DNA from: Cyanobacteria bacterium UBA7753
Lineage (GTDB): Bacteria > Cyanobacteriota > Vampirovibrionia > Gastranaerophilales > Gastranaerophilaceae
NCBI GenBank assembly: GCA_002481545.1
Contig: DLEF01000057.1
Span: 1 to 64,000 of the forward strand
Reading direction: 5' to 3'
Length of the DNA: 64,000 bases
Part shown: positions 35,784-47,230 of the stretch, one piece after another
How the letters are laid out: every line of letters begins with the position of its first letter
How positions within the stretch are numbered: the first letter of the stretch is position 1
The notes under the pieces: model-generated
The model's database searches: none
What the model was told of the DNA's origin: nothing
The model's input: only the letters and a program-made list of their open reading frames with translations
Position numbers and translations under genes: made by a program

Positions 35784-38700
35784 TTACTCTTCGGTAGGTT
35801 TATCAGGTTTTACCGTCAAATCAGGAGAACCGAACATACCTTCGATTTCTTCCAAGATTGCGGCAGGTTTTCTTGCCTGATTACGTTGAGCAGCTGCACG
35901 TCTTTGTGCTTCTCTGTCCTTTTCTTCGCTTGCGAATGACAGGTGATGGAAACCTGTACCTGCAGGAATCAAACGACCGATAATGACGTTTTCTTTCAAT
36001 CCTCTCAACATATCTTTCTTACCTTCAACGGCAGCTTCTGTCAAGATTCTGGTTGTTTCCTGGAATGATGCTGCTGATATGAAACTTTCGGTATTCAAAG
36101 ATGCCTTTGTAATACCTAACAGCATATATTCACATTCTGCAGGAGTTCCGCCGTTTTTCTCGATTTCTTTATTTGCTGCTCTGAATTTAGATAATTCAAC
36201 TTCTTCAGCAGGTAAGAAATCTGCATCGTTAGGTTCTGTGATTTTAACCTTTTTAGTCATTTGACGAACGATGGTTTCAATATGTTTATCGGAAATTTCA
36301 ACACCCTGAGAACGATATACACGTTGTACTTCATCAACAAGGTATTGTTGAGCTGCTTCCGGTCCTGATAATCTGATGACTTCTTTAGGATCTAATGAAC
36401 CGCTTGTTAACGGTTGACCTTTTTTAACCTTCTGTTTATTAGATACGATGATAGTAGAATCGATAGAGTATTTAATCTCTTTTCTTCCGCCTTCTTCGTC
36501 TTCTATAAACAATCTAGGCATTTCGTCATCCATTTCAATAATTGCAGTACCGTCTGTTTCTGCAAGGATAGCACAATCTTTAGGTTTTCTTGCCTCTAAC
36601 AATTCTTCTACCCTCGGCAAACCTTGGACGATATCACTTGTTTTTTGTCTTTCGTATAACAGTGTCGCAACACTATCACCACGCTGTACAAGTGAACCTT
36701 CCTCAATCTGCAACATAGTACCCATACTAATCAAATAAGGACGTCCGCTTCTGATTGTAACACCTGTCTTGGTTGCTGATACAACCTGACCGGATACAGG
36801 AGCCAACTCACCGCTATCTGCAACAGCGTCTTCTTGCTTGATGAAGTCGCCTGCCTTAACGGTAGCTTTACCCTTAATCTTAACGGTTGATTCGTATTCA
36901 GCAGATTGTAATAACAATCTTCTTTTCTCTTTTTCGTTTCCGCTGATGGAAGCAACACCGTCACTGATTGCCAAAACTTCAGTCTTAGCAACAGCCGTGT
37001 TAGGTTCAATAACCTGACCGTCTTTTACAAGCAATTCTGTTTGTAAAGATTGGTTAATTCTTGAATTACCTTCCATTTCACGACGGACAATCAAAGTTTG
37101 CAATACAACAATCTTCAATTGGTTGTTATCGTCTAATTCAACAAGACCTTTCAAGTGTGACAAATATCCTTCCATAGATAATTTCAAACTTGTTCTTGTC
37201 AAAGTAGCACCGTCGAGGTTTCTAACTCTTGCGCCGTCTTTATATTGCAATTGAGTTTCAGCAACAACATCGATTAAATCATCAGAAGTGTTGAATCTGA
37301 TTGAAACATCTTTAGGTTTAACCTTGATAACCTGAACAGGTCTTACAAGGATTTGAACAGGTTGTTCTTCCAAACCTACGTTTGTATCAATTTCTTCATC
37401 CAAATCATCAATATCAATGTCATCAAAACCTGAATCCATTACAGTAACGATTGAAGTTTGTTTTGCCTTGATACCTTCGGCAATTACGGTACCTTTCTTG
37501 ATAACAGTACCTTCTTCAACCTTCAAATCTTTAATACTGCTTAATTGATGTAATTCACCCGGTCTGATTGTTATTTCGTGGATAACATCATTGTATTCGT
37601 TAAATTCAACAACACCGTCAAGGTGAGCATAAACATCTTTTACAACCTCTGTTCCGGCTGTAACGGTAGCACCGTTTTCAACCATCTTCAAAGTTGCATC
37701 TTTGTTTATTTGGTGAACTTCTTCAGGGATGAATACAATTTCACCTGCTTTTGTAATTACTTGGTTTTCGTCAACTTCTACATCCATATATTTAATTTCA
37801 CCGGAAGAAGTAACTGCGCATTCGTCGTCTACCAACTCTGCGATTACCATTCCGTTTTCAATGGTTGTATCAATAGGAGCCTTAACGATATATCTTTCGT
37901 CTTCGCCTTCTACTGTCCAGAACTGTTCTTTCTTTGTTTGTTCAAATGTTGCATTTGATGGAAACAATGATGCAATAACGATAGTTAACTCTTTACCTTT
38001 AACAATCTTCTTAATCTTCTTACCTTCAAATTTTGCATCTTCAATAACCAAGTCAGAACCGTAACGAACTTCACCGCCGTGATCACTGATGATTGAAGTT
38101 TCAGCGATTTCTTCGCCTGCTTTAACTTTTTGATTATCTTTAACAAGGATAGTAGAGTCACCAGGTAAGTTATAAACATCGCCTGCAATAACCCAAACAA
38201 TACCCGCTTTGTTAGCCGTACGGGAAATGTTACCCTGTCTGTCTTTCTTTTCGCCTGCATCGAAACCGTCAAAGTAAATTTGACCTGCTATATCGGAGTT
38301 AATATCCTTTGTAGCTTTCTCTGTCAAACGACTGTGTTCTTTCTGCGCAGCCGGATCGAAGTTTGCAAGGTTATCACCTTTCTTAACCTTATCACCGTCT
38401 TTTACTAATAATATAGCGCCTGCAGGAATGTGATATTTGCTTGAACGTTTTGCGCCCTTAACTTCAACATCACCTTCATACATAACAATATTAACGACAT
38501 CACCGTGACGAGTTCTTAATTCTCTTGTTTTAAGAGATGAGACAACAGTACCGTCTTCTCTTGCAGGGAATGTCTTGATTGATTCTCTAACGCCTACAGC
38601 ACCACCGGTGTGGAATGTTCTCAATGTAAGCTGTGTACCAGGTTCACCTATTGACTGTGCTGCGATAATACCGATAGCTTCACCGATATCTACCATCTTT

Positions 38701-39644
38701 TGCGTAGTCAATGCCCATCCGTAACATTTTTGACATACACCGTAATCAAGTGAACATGTCAAAGCTGAACGAACTTTTAATGAATCAAACTTCAAGTGAG
38801 AAATCTTTTCGATATCTTCACGAGACATTGTTGTATTCTTAGGAACTAACAAAGTTTTTCCGTCTGTATCGTAAATATCTTCGGCAATAGTTCTGCCCAA
38901 TAATCTGTCGATAAGCGGAACGATTAAATTATCACCATCATAGATAGGTTTCATATTAATATAATGTTCACCGCCGCAGTCGTGGTCTCTGATGATAACA
39001 TCCTGAGCAACATCGACCAAACGTCTTGTCAAATATCCTGAGTCAGCTGTTTTCAACGCTGTATCAACCAACCCTTTACGAGCACCGTATGATGAAATGA
39101 TGTAATCGGTAACCGATAAGCCTTCTTTAAAGTTTGACTTAATCGGCAAGTCGATAATCTGTCCTGCAGAGTCAGCCATCAAACCACGCATACCAACCAA
39201 CTGTGATACCTGTGATAAGTTACCTCTAGCTCCGGAGAACGCCATCATATATACCGGGTTCAATCTGTCGAAGTTTTCAACAACCTGTTCGGTCAACTTA
39301 GCTGTTGTTTCAGACCAAGTATCGATGACCTTTGTGTATCTTTCAACCTCGGTAATCTCACCTCTCAAATAACGATTGGTAGATTTTTGGATTTCTTCTT
39401 CTGCAGATTCCAACAAAGCTTTCTTTGTTTCCGGTACAGACAAATCCGCGATTGAAATAGTTACACCGGATAATGTTGCATATTTATACCCTAAGTTTTT
39501 CAAGGTATTTGCTAACTCACCCATTTTTGCACCACCGTATTCGAGATACATTTGAGCAAGCAATTTTCTAATAGCACCCTTATCCATTAACTTGTTAATG
39601 AACGCAGGTACTTTTGTTTTTGTTCTAGTATATGTATTTGCCAT
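35784..39644 (-). CDS. rpoC2: RNA polymerase beta' C-terminal subunit (split form)
   Basis: 1286 residues. Carries the second half of beta': zinc-binding and bridge-helix region (CGGEHYINM, then CQKCYGWALTTQKMVDIGEAIGIIAAQSIGEPGTQLTLRTFHTGGA, about 310-350), then about 630 residues of repeated beta-strand segments inserted in the trigger loop (about 350-990, SI3-like), and the conserved end (VQGLPRVEELLEARKPK, LTEAAVEGKKDMLRGLKENVIIGRLIPAGTG). A separate rpoC2 and a very large SI3 are cyanobacterial traits. The split lies between intact genes, not at a frameshift. Last gene of rpoB-rpoC1-rpoC2. Confidence 0.96.
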   Translation of the reverse strand: MANTYTRTKTKVPAFINKLMDKGAIRKLLAQMYLEYGGAKMGELANTLKNLGYKYATLSGVTISIADLSVPETKKALLESAEEEIQKSTNRYLRGEITEVERYTKVIDTWSETTAKLTEQVVENFDRLNPVYMMAFSGARGNLSQVSQLVGMRGLMADSAGQIIDLPIKSNFKEGLSVTDYIISSYGARKGLVDTALKTADSGYLTRRLVDVAQDVIIRDHDCGGEHYINMKPIYDGDNLIVPLIDRLLGRTIAEDIYDTDGKTLLVPKNTTMSREDIEKISHLKFDSLKVRSALTCSLDYGVCQKCYGWALTTQKMVDIGEAIGIIAAQSIGEPGTQLTLRTFHTGGAVGVRESIKTFPAREDGTVVSSLKTRELRTRHGDVVNIVMYEGDVEVKGAKRSSKYHIPAGAILLVKDGDKVKKGDNLANFDPAAQKEHSRLTEKATKDINSDIAGQIYFDGFDAGEKKDRQGNISRTANKAGIVWVIAGDVYNLPGDSTILVKDNQKVKAGEEIAETSIISDHGGEVRYGSDLVIEDAKFEGKKIKKIVKGKELTIVIASLFPSNATFEQTKKEQFWTVEGEDERYIVKAPIDTTIENGMVIAELVDDECAVTSSGEIKYMDVEVDENQVITKAGEIVFIPEEVHQINKDATLKMVENGATVTAGTEVVKDVYAHLDGVVEFNEYNDVIHEITIRPGELHQLSSIKDLKVEEGTVIKKGTVIAEGIKAKQTSIVTVMDSGFDDIDIDDLDEEIDTNVGLEEQPVQILVRPVQVIKVKPKDVSIRFNTSDDLIDVVAETQLQYKDGARVRNLDGATLTRTSLKLSMEGYLSHLKGLVELDDNNQLKIVVLQTLIVRREMEGNSRINQSLQTELLVKDGQVIEPNTAVAKTEVLAISDGVASISGNEKEKRRLLLQSAEYESTVKIKGKATVKAGDFIKQEDAVADSGELAPVSGQVVSATKTGVTIRSGRPYLISMGTMLQIEEGSLVQRGDSVATLLYERQKTSDIVQGLPRVEELLEARKPKDCAILAETDGTAIIEMDDEMPRLFIEDEEGGRKEIKYSIDSTIIVSNKQKVKKGQPLTSGSLDPKEVIRLSGPEAAQQYLVDEVQRVYRSQGVEISDKHIETIVRQMTKKVKITEPNDADFLPAEEVELSKFRAANKEIEKNGGTPAECEYMLLGITKASLNTESFISAASFQETTRILTEAAVEGKKDMLRGLKENVIIGRLIPAGTGFHHLSFASEEKDREAQRRAAAQRNQARKPAAILEEIEGMFGSPDLTVKPDKPTEE

Positions 39645-39711
39645 TTTTATATTTCCCTTATAATTTTATCTCTATATTATAAAGCGATATCCGCTCTATA
39701 TTTACCTTCTA

Positions 39712-41421
39712 CTAAACCAGTGCTTCTCTAACAGCTTCGTTAAAGATGATTCTGCCCGGAGTTGTTTCTATTCTCTTACCGTTTTCATCACGAACGTAAA
39801 TCTTATCGTGAAGCTCAAGTACACCGCTTTCTAATGCAGCGAGCGCATCGGTATAGTTGTAATAGTAACCTTTAGGCTCCATATCAGGTTTTTCGATAAT
39901 AGTAAGGTAATACATACCCAAGACCATATCCTGAGTAGGAGTGATAATAGGTTTTCCGTTAGCCGGAGCAAGTACGTTATTAGTACATAACATTAACATT
40001 CTTGCCTCTGTTTGAGCCTCGATTGAAAGAGGTACGTGAACAGCCATCTGGTCACCGTCGAAGTCGGCGTTGAATGCCGTACAAGCCAACGGGTGAAGTT
40101 GAATAGCTCTACCTTCAACCAATTTAGGTTCAAATGCTTGGATACCTAATCTGTGAAGCGTCGGAGCACGGTTTAACATAACCGGATGTCCGTCGATAAC
40201 TTCTTCCAAGATATCCCAAACTTTCGGATCGGATCTTTCTATTTTCTTCTTAGCGGATTTAATGTTTTGTACATAACCGCGTTCAATCAATTTATTAACA
40301 ACAAACGGCTTGAACAACTCAATTGCCATTTCCTTCGGAAGTCCACATTGATTCAATTTCAATGAAGGACCTACAACGATAACGGAACGACCTGAGTAGT
40401 CAACACGTTTACCTAACAAGTTCTGACGGAAACGACCTTGTTTACCTTCAATAATGTTAGATAATGATTTCAATGCTCTGTTGTTAGGACCAACAACGGT
40501 TCTTCCGCGTCTGCCGTTATCAATCAAAGCATCAACCGCTTCTTGTAACATTCTCTTTTCGTTTCTTACGATGATTTCAGGAGCACCCATTTCCAACAAT
40601 CTCTTCAAACGGTTGTTTCTGTTGATAACACGTCTGTACAAATCGTTCAAATCTGATGTTGCGAAACGTCCGCCGTCTAATTGAACCATTGGTCTCAAAT
40701 CAGGAGGAGTAACTGGGATAACATCCATAATCATCCATGTAGGATCGGTTTCTGAAGAAATCAATGAATCAAACAGTCTTAATCTCTTGATTAACTTAGA
40801 TTTCTTTTGTACGGAATTAACACCTGCATCAAGTTCTGCTCTGATTTCTTCTGCCAATTTTTTGATATCTAATTCGGATAACAATTCTTTAATTGCCTCT
40901 GCACCGATACCAACCTTCAAAGTTGATTCTTCGTGCTCATCCATATAATCTTCATAATCTTCTTCACTCAAAAGTTGAAGTTTCTTAAATTCACTGTCAC
41001 CCGGATCCATAACGATATAGTTATTGAAGTAAATAACTTGTTCCAAATCCTTCAAAGTAACATCCAAAAGTAAACCGAGATATGAAGGAATACCTTTTAA
41101 GAACCAAATGTGAGATACAGGAGCGGCAAGTTTAATATGCCCCATTCTGTGACGTCTTACTTTTGAATCGGTAACCTCAACTCCGCATCTTTCGCAGATG
41201 ATACCTTTGTGACGAACTCTTTTATATTTACCGCAAGCACATTCCCAATCCTTGGTTGGTCCAAAGATTCTTTCACAGAACAAACCGTCTCTTTCAGGCT
41301 TTAAGGTTCTGTAGTTGATTGTTTCCGGCTTCGTTACCTCCCCGTAAGACCACTTTAGTATTCTTTCCGGTGAAGCAATGCTTATTCTTATATAATCAAA
41401 ATAATCAATACTTGTAGCCAA
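39712..41421 (-). CDS. rpoC1: RNA polymerase beta' N-terminal subunit (gamma)
   Basis: 569 residues. N-terminal zinc ribbon ([22 protein letters not shown]), clamp and rudder, and the catalytic Mg-binding loop [12 protein letters not shown]. It ends shortly after the active-site domain ([10 protein letters not shown]), so the rest of beta' is in rpoC2. This corresponds to the gamma subunit of cyanobacteria and plastid rpoC1, slightly shorter than usual there. Separated from rpoC2 by 67 bases and from rpoB by 88. Confidence 0.96.
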   Translation of the reverse strand: MATSIDYFDYIRISIASPERILKWSYGEVTKPETINYRTLKPERDGLFCERIFGPTKDWECACGKYKRVRHKGIICERCGVEVTDSKVRRHRMGHIKLAAPVSHIWFLKGIPSYLGLLLDVTLKDLEQVIYFNNYIVMDPGDSEFKKLQLLSEEDYEDYMDEHEESTLKVGIGAEAIKELLSELDIKKLAEEIRAELDAGVNSVQKKSKLIKRLRLFDSLISSETDPTWMIMDVIPVTPPDLRPMVQLDGGRFATSDLNDLYRRVINRNNRLKRLLEMGAPEIIVRNEKRMLQEAVDALIDNGRRGRTVVGPNNRALKSLSNIIEGKQGRFRQNLLGKRVDYSGRSVIVVGPSLKLNQCGLPKEMAIELFKPFVVNKLIERGYVQNIKSAKKKIERSDPKVWDILEEVIDGHPVMLNRAPTLHRLGIQAFEPKLVEGRAIQLHPLACTAFNADFDGDQMAVHVPLSIEAQTEARMLMLCTNNVLAPANGKPIITPTQDMVLGMYYLTIIEKPDMEPKGYYYNYTDALAALESGVLELHDKIYVRDENGKRIETTPGRIIFNEAVREALV

Positions 41422-41509
41422 TTTTATTTTCTCCTTATAATTTTTGTTTTTTGATATTACCTGTATTTGTGTAGGTTAGAGAACGGATAAAATCCGTTCT
41501 CTTTTCCAA

Positions 41510-44500
41510 CTACATTAATGTGTCGCTAAAGTTGATATTTAACAACTCGGAATCCATATCGGAAATAACTCTCTTAGGAGCTGATTTTCTTAAGTCATCC
41601 ATATCAGTCATTAAATCAACTTCAGTACCGTCTTTCTTAGCAACGGTAATATCCAAACCTATACTTTGCAATTCTCTAACAAGAACCTTGAATGATTCAG
41701 GGATACCCGGTCTAGGAATATTATCACCCTTAACAATTGCTTCATAAGCTCTGTTTCTACCGTTAACATCATCTGATTTGATAGTTAACATTTCTTGCAA
41801 TGTATAAGCAGCACCATAAGCCTCCAGTGCCCAGACTTCCATTTCCCCGAATCTCTGACCACCGAATTGAGCTTTACCGCCTAACGGTTGTTGTGTAACT
41901 AATGAATAAGGTCCGGTACTTCTTGCGTGAATCTTATCATCTACAAGGTGAACAAGTTTCAAGAAGTAAGTCAAACCGACTGCTACAGGTCTTGCAAATC
42001 TTTCACCCGTACGTCCGTCGTACAAGTAAACCTTACCGTCTTCTCTAACCCAATCGCATCCTGATTCTTTGATACCGCGAAGAAGTTCTTCTTTTGTAAC
42101 ACGTTCTGACATGTTCTCGCCGTATCTTTCATCGAATGAAGGTGCTTCATAGTGTTCTCCTGTCAAGTATGCAGCCAAACCTAACAAGCATTCGTAAGTC
42201 TGACCAACGTTCATACGGGAAGGAACACCCAGCGGGTTAAGTACAATATCTACAGGAGTACCGTCAGGTAAGAACGGCATATCTTCCTTCGGAAGGATTC
42301 TTGATACGATACCTTTGTTACCGTGACGTCCTGATAATTTATCACCTACGGATACCTTACGTCTTTGAGCAATGTATACTCTGATTACTGTATTTGCTCC
42401 AGGTGGCAATTCGTCGCCTTTTTCTCTGTCAAATACCTTAACATCAAGTACACGTCCGCCTTCACCGTGAGGTACACGAAGTGAATTATCCTTAACATCT
42501 CTTGCCTTTTCAGCAAAGATTGCTCTTAACAATTTTTCTTCCGGCGGATGTTCGGTTTCACCTTTCGGTGTAACCTTACCTACCAGAATATCATCTGCAT
42601 AGACTCTAGCCCCGATACGAACAATACCTCTTTCATCCAAGTGTCTCAACGCATCTTCGGATACGTTCGGTATTTCTCTCGTGATTTCTTCAGGACCGAT
42701 TTTTGTTTGTCTAGCATCTATTTCTAATTTTTCAATGTGAAGGGAAGTAAAGATATCATCGTGAACGCATCTTTCTGAAAGCAAGATAGCATCCTCGTAG
42801 TTATAACCTTCCCAAGGCATATAAGCAACCAAGATGTTTTTACCGAGTGATAACTCACCGCAGCTGGTTGAAGCACCGTCCGCGATAACATCACCAACGT
42901 GAACCTCATCACCTTCGTTTACGATAGGTCTTTGGTTAATACAAGTATCCTGGTTAGATCTTACATACTTCATCAATGTGTATAAGTGAGCCTTGCCTTG
43001 TTTATCTCTTATGACAATTTCTTCACCTACAACCCTTTCTACGGTACCGTCAACGGTTGAACAAACAACCATGCCGGAGTCTTTCGCAACTCTTGCTTCC
43101 AAACCGGTACCGACAACAGGTCTTTCCGTAATCAATAACGGTACAGCCTGACGTTGCATGTTTGAACCCATCAGCGCACGGTTAGCATCATCGTGTTCGA
43201 TGAACGGAATAACCGATGTAGCGATTGAGATAATCTGAATAGGACAAACACCGACGTAGTCGATTTTTGAAGATTCCGTCATAATGAATGATGAACGGTA
43301 ACGTGCAGGAACAACTTTATCCTTGAATGTACCGTCTTCGTTCAACTTGACATCGGCAGGAGCACAACGGAAGTTTTCATCTTCATCAGCTGTCATATAA
43401 ACAACTTCATCCGTAACCTTACCGTCTTTAACAGCCAAGAACGGAGATTCGATAAATCCGTATTCATTAACTCTTGCGTGAGTAGCTAATGAACCAATCA
43501 AACCTGCGTTCGGACCTTCCGGTGTTTCTACCGGACAAATACGTCCGTAGTGAGAAGGGTGAATATCTCTGACTGCAGAGCCTGCTCTTTCTCTTTGTAA
43601 ACCGCCAGGTCCGAGAGCTGATATACGTCTTTTGTGAGTAATTTCAGCCAACGGGTTAGTCTGGTCCATGAACTGTGATAACTGTGATGAACCGAAGAAT
43701 TCTCTAAGAGCCGCAATCAACGGTTTAGTATTCAACAGGTTCAACGGAGTCAAGGTCTCAGAATCTTGTAAAGTCATTCTTTCCTTAACGATTCTTTCAA
43801 TTCTTGAAAGACCGACTCTGAATTGGTTTTGAAGAAGTTCGCCGACTGAACGGATTCTTCTGTTACCCAAGTGGTCGATATCATCCAATGAACCTTCATC
43901 ATAAGTTAAGTTGATTAAGTATTCGATTGCAGCAATGATATCTTCTCTTGTTAATGTTCTAACGTTGTTAGAAACGTTAAGATTTAATTTCTTATTGATT
44001 TTGTAACGACCTACACGACCGATATCATATTTCTTAGGATCAAAGAATCTTGCCTCTAAGATTTGACGTCCGGCTTGAGGTGTTGCAGGATCACCAGGTC
44101 TCAATTTCTTATAAACTTCAACCAAAGCATCATCCGTAGTTTCCGTAGTATCTTTATCCAATGTTTTCTTCAAGAAATCGAAGTGAGTGAATAAAGATTC
44201 CATTTGTGCAACAGAGATATCCATAGCTTTCAAAACAGTTGTAGCAAGGATTTTTCTGTTCTTATCTATCTTCATATAAACTAAATCGTTTGCATCTGTT
44301 TCAATCTTCAACCATGCGCCTCTGTTAGGAATAACGGTTGCGTTGTAAAGACGTTTACCGGTAGGGGAAACATCTCTCTTATAGTAAACACCCGGAGAAC
44401 GAACAATCTGTGATACGATTACACGTTCTGCACCGTTTACAATAAATGTACCTTTATCGGTCATTGTAGGAATATCACCTATGTAGACCTGTTGTTCTTT

Positions 44501-44812
44501 GATTTCACCGGTGTCACGGTTAACCAAACGAACCATTACACGAAGTTGTTTTGCATAAGTAGCATCGTGTATTCTAGCTTCTTCAATAGTGTATTTAGCA
44601 TTATCGAAAGTATAGTTAGGAAGGAAATGTAATTCCAAACGTCCCGTATAATCCTTAACAGGTGAGAACGCTAACAACTCCTCCTTTAAACCTTCTTTTA
44701 AAAACCATTCAAAAGACTTCTTTTGAATATCAATCAAGTCAGGCAGGTAGTCCAAACGTGTAGCAGGAATGCCACCCGGAGTTACCCTTTTTGCATATTT
44801 TGTTGTCGACAT
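41510..44812 (-). CDS. rpoB: RNA polymerase beta subunit
   Basis: 1100 residues, close to the cyanobacterial size. Conserved boxes include [22 protein letters not shown] (rifampicin region), [60 protein letters not shown] and [24 protein letters not shown]. Asp/His/Ser positions of the rifampicin pocket look standard. The usual upstream rplJ-rplL genes are missing; the operon starts here, after a 260-base leader or promoter region with a stem-loop at 44888-44913. Confidence 0.97.
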   Translation of the reverse strand: MSTTKYAKRVTPGGIPATRLDYLPDLIDIQKKSFEWFLKEGLKEELLAFSPVKDYTGRLELHFLPNYTFDNAKYTIEEARIHDATYAKQLRVMVRLVNRDTGEIKEQQVYIGDIPTMTDKGTFIVNGAERVIVSQIVRSPGVYYKRDVSPTGKRLYNATVIPNRGAWLKIETDANDLVYMKIDKNRKILATTVLKAMDISVAQMESLFTHFDFLKKTLDKDTTETTDDALVEVYKKLRPGDPATPQAGRQILEARFFDPKKYDIGRVGRYKINKKLNLNVSNNVRTLTREDIIAAIEYLINLTYDEGSLDDIDHLGNRRIRSVGELLQNQFRVGLSRIERIVKERMTLQDSETLTPLNLLNTKPLIAALREFFGSSQLSQFMDQTNPLAEITHKRRISALGPGGLQRERAGSAVRDIHPSHYGRICPVETPEGPNAGLIGSLATHARVNEYGFIESPFLAVKDGKVTDEVVYMTADEDENFRCAPADVKLNEDGTFKDKVVPARYRSSFIMTESSKIDYVGVCPIQIISIATSVIPFIEHDDANRALMGSNMQRQAVPLLITERPVVGTGLEARVAKDSGMVVCSTVDGTVERVVGEEIVIRDKQGKAHLYTLMKYVRSNQDTCINQRPIVNEGDEVHVGDVIADGASTSCGELSLGKNILVAYMPWEGYNYEDAILLSERCVHDDIFTSLHIEKLEIDARQTKIGPEEITREIPNVSEDALRHLDERGIVRIGARVYADDILVGKVTPKGETEHPPEEKLLRAIFAEKARDVKDNSLRVPHGEGGRVLDVKVFDREKGDELPPGANTVIRVYIAQRRKVSVGDKLSGRHGNKGIVSRILPKEDMPFLPDGTPVDIVLNPLGVPSRMNVGQTYECLLGLAAYLTGEHYEAPSFDERYGENMSERVTKEELLRGIKESGCDWVREDGKVYLYDGRTGERFARPVAVGLTYFLKLVHLVDDKIHARSTGPYSLVTQQPLGGKAQFGGQRFGEMEVWALEAYGAAYTLQEMLTIKSDDVNGRNRAYEAIVKGDNIPRPGIPESFKVLVRELQSIGLDITVAKKDGTEVDLMTDMDDLRKSAPKRVISDMDSELLNINFSDTLM

Positions 44813-44887
44813 TAATTTACCTCGTCTATTCTATAAAATTGTACGTACTAACATAAATCGGTTAATAATAGACTGTTTCGCCATAAA

Positions 44888-44913
44888 TGACAAAGGTGCA
44901 TACCCTTTTGTCA
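44888..44913 (-). promoter_or_regulatory. Stem-loop in the rpoB upstream region
   Basis: On the minus strand TGACAAA pairs with TTTGTCA and an inner GGT with ACC, closing a small loop. It lies 76-101 bases before the rpoB start. No convincing -35/-10 pair was found around it; a TTGACT and a TATAGT occur upstream but are 21 bases apart. A leader regulatory element is possible. The rest of 44813-45072 shows nothing clear. Confidence 0.4.
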
Positions 44914-45072
44914 GGCCTCTGGACTAATATTTTCCAATAAATAGGATAAAAATCCGTATTGCATGCATGTTACTATATCGTAACACTTCAAAATACCCAG
45001 TCAAGCCGATTAAATGTAAAAAGTACAATTGTTTTAATAAAAGTTAATACTTGCTTTTGAAAGGATTAAAAC

Positions 45073-47049
45073 TTATGCCTGATTGTGCATTGATAAATCG
45101 GCACCAACATAAAAAGTGTTAGTATCTCTGTCAAATTTTAAATCTGAAAATGATATTGTTTTCGGATTGTCATTAACTAATATCTCAAATTGTCCGTTAT
45201 GCATTGATAAGTCATCTGCGTATACGGCTTCAGTTCCTGCTTTTATTTTTGTACCTAATATCATTTTTGCTCCATGGTTGTTATAATATCCTCCGTTTTT
45301 CCATTTTTCAGCAAAACTTTTAGAAAAAGTAAATGACTTAAATCTGTTGTCGTCAATAGTGGTTTTTGATAATTGTGCCATAATTTTATCAACGGTTTCA
45401 TCATCAAAGTATTTACACAATTCCATTGCATCAGCCAGTGTCAATCTTTCCTTTTGAGAAATGAAGTCATATAAACTCATTTCTTTTCCCATTTGTCCGC
45501 CGAAAGTAAGATCATAATTCGGCGCTTCTATAGGAATTTCTTTTGTTGTATCTGCTGCTTTCAGGCACTCTGTTTTTAGTTCGTTAGAGATGCTTTCGTC
45601 TAACGGTATGTCTTTAAACATCCCAACTGTTCTTTCTCCTCTGTATACGTTTATATCAACAGGAGTTTTATGTTTTGCAATTAAATCATGTAATTTTGTA
45701 ATATTTTCAGGATTTTTGTAAAAATCATCACTGCTTTTTGTGTATTCCCCTACAATAGGATTAGAATTCGTAACTTTTTCCATTGTTTTTAAAGCATTTA
45801 CATCAAGAGTTTTCATTAAGTTATCAAAATCAACATAACTGTCGTTATTTATTTTGAAGAATCCTTCGTATAGTGTGTCTGAATTTATTAAATAATCAAA
45901 GGCATCTCTATTATTTGCATACAGATCAACCAAATGCTTAAAGTTTTTTGTCGTCTTAAAGTCTTTTATTTCAGGAATAATAATGCTATCAGAGGCTTTC
46001 ACTATTTTAAAATCATCAGTAGTCAAACCTGATCTTTTTAGTATTGCTTTTATTGCTGTTTCAAAATCTTTTAATTCACTTACACTTTTCCCTTCCAAAG
46101 CGTTAGATTTTACAGTCATTACAGTATCTGAGTTTGCGATTTCTCTGTATATTCTTAAATATTCTGAATTATCAATGTATTCGGTAGGATTTAAGGTCGT
46201 TAAAACAGGTTCTTTTACTTTTTGTTGAGAAATTTGAGGAAGTGTTTCTGTTTGAGCGCTTTGTTCCGTTTTAACGGGAACATTTACTTTACTGTCTGCT
46301 TTTTCAAGAGTTGCCTGTTCTTTTTCAAGAATTGTTGTTTTTTGTTCGGGTTGTGTTATTGCATTTTCTTCGGCTAAAGATGGTGTATTTTCTGTAGGTT
46401 TTTTATTACTAATTCCTAAAGAATTTTTTAGATTTGTCAGGCTTTTGCCTGATGTCAGAGCTCCGAAACTTTTAGATACGCTTGAAGGTGATTGTTTAAA
46501 GCATTCAACGGCTGTTTCTAAATAACTCATCCCTGTTGTATCTGTTCCGTTAGCTTTGAGAGCACTTTTTGAACCTGCTACTGATAGCGCTATTGTGCTT
46601 GTTCCTGCCCCCATTCCTTGCCATGCTGATTCTGCCTCTTTGTCTGTTTTTGCGATTGAGGCTTTAAAGATACCTGCTCCAAGCTGAACGCTTCCCATTG
46701 TTATACCGGCTGCTATTAAAATCGGTAATGCTGCTCCGCTTGTTGCTGCTACTAATATTGCGCCGCCTGCAACCATGCCGGCTCCGATTGCAAAATTCTT
46801 AACGGATGTGAACATTGAAGTAATTGGTGAAATTAAACCTTTGCCAAAATTCTTTAGTTTACTTCCAAAAGAAATTTTGCCGTCATCAAGCCCGTCTGCA
46901 GGCAAGTCTAACGTTCTAAAATCAGCTTTTCCAGTTGCATTATTGGCAAAAACATTTTGTGTGTAAATGCTGTTTTTTTGATTGTTTAATTTATAATAGT
47001 TGTTTTTTAATACTACTTGTTGTTGGTTGTTGAGCGCATTAATTCCCAT
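45073..47049 (-). CDS. Putative ADP-ribosyltransferase protein (toxin/effector-like)
   Basis: 658 residues. N-terminus (1-85) is Asn/Gln-rich without a signal peptide. A Gly/Ala-rich hydrophobic stretch (86-130) could span a membrane, and a disordered Glu/Thr/Gln linker runs to about 265. The C-terminal about 190 residues carry the R-S-E pattern of ADP-ribosyltransferases: R470 in NVYRG, S572-F-T-F-S576 (STS-like), and Q620-F-E622 in GQFEILV, preceded by ILGTKIKAGTEAVY. The QxE form is that of C3-type enzymes; arginine-specific toxins have ExE. ATG 47049 is used because the longer frame runs antisense into gatB. Target and secretion route unknown. Confidence 0.72.
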   Translation of the reverse strand: MGINALNNQQQVVLKNNYYKLNNQKNSIYTQNVFANNATGKADFRTLDLPADGLDDGKISFGSKLKNFGKGLISPITSMFTSVKNFAIGAGMVAGGAILVAATSGAALPILIAAGITMGSVQLGAGIFKASIAKTDKEAESAWQGMGAGTSTIALSVAGSKSALKANGTDTTGMSYLETAVECFKQSPSSVSKSFGALTSGKSLTNLKNSLGISNKKPTENTPSLAEENAITQPEQKTTILEKEQATLEKADSKVNVPVKTEQSAQTETLPQISQQKVKEPVLTTLNPTEYIDNSEYLRIYREIANSDTVMTVKSNALEGKSVSELKDFETAIKAILKRSGLTTDDFKIVKASDSIIIPEIKDFKTTKNFKHLVDLYANNRDAFDYLINSDTLYEGFFKINNDSYVDFDNLMKTLDVNALKTMEKVTNSNPIVGEYTKSSDDFYKNPENITKLHDLIAKHKTPVDINVYRGERTVGMFKDIPLDESISNELKTECLKAADTTKEIPIEAPNYDLTFGGQMGKEMSLYDFISQKERLTLADAMELCKYFDDETVDKIMAQLSKTTIDDNRFKSFTFSKSFAEKWKNGGYYNNHGAKMILGTKIKAGTEAVYADDLSMHNGQFEILVNDNPKTISFSDLKFDRDTNTFYVGADLSMHNQA

Positions 47050-47230
47050 ATAAATAATTCCCCGTATATTTTTATAAAGAAATTTTTGCTTTATTAATTT
47101 ACTGTTTTTTTGAATTAATTGTATTTCTTTTAACAATGCGTAACAATTGATATATATAAATAAAATTTTTATCTCAAATTCATATTTGTGATAAAATACA
47201 TGCATAGAGAATTTTAAAAGAGGGTTTAAA

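Noticed and set aside
39645..39711. rpoC split as a frameshift or pseudogene
   Set aside because: There is a 67-base spacer, a new ATG and domain-boundary placement identical in kind to cyanobacterial rpoC1/rpoC2.
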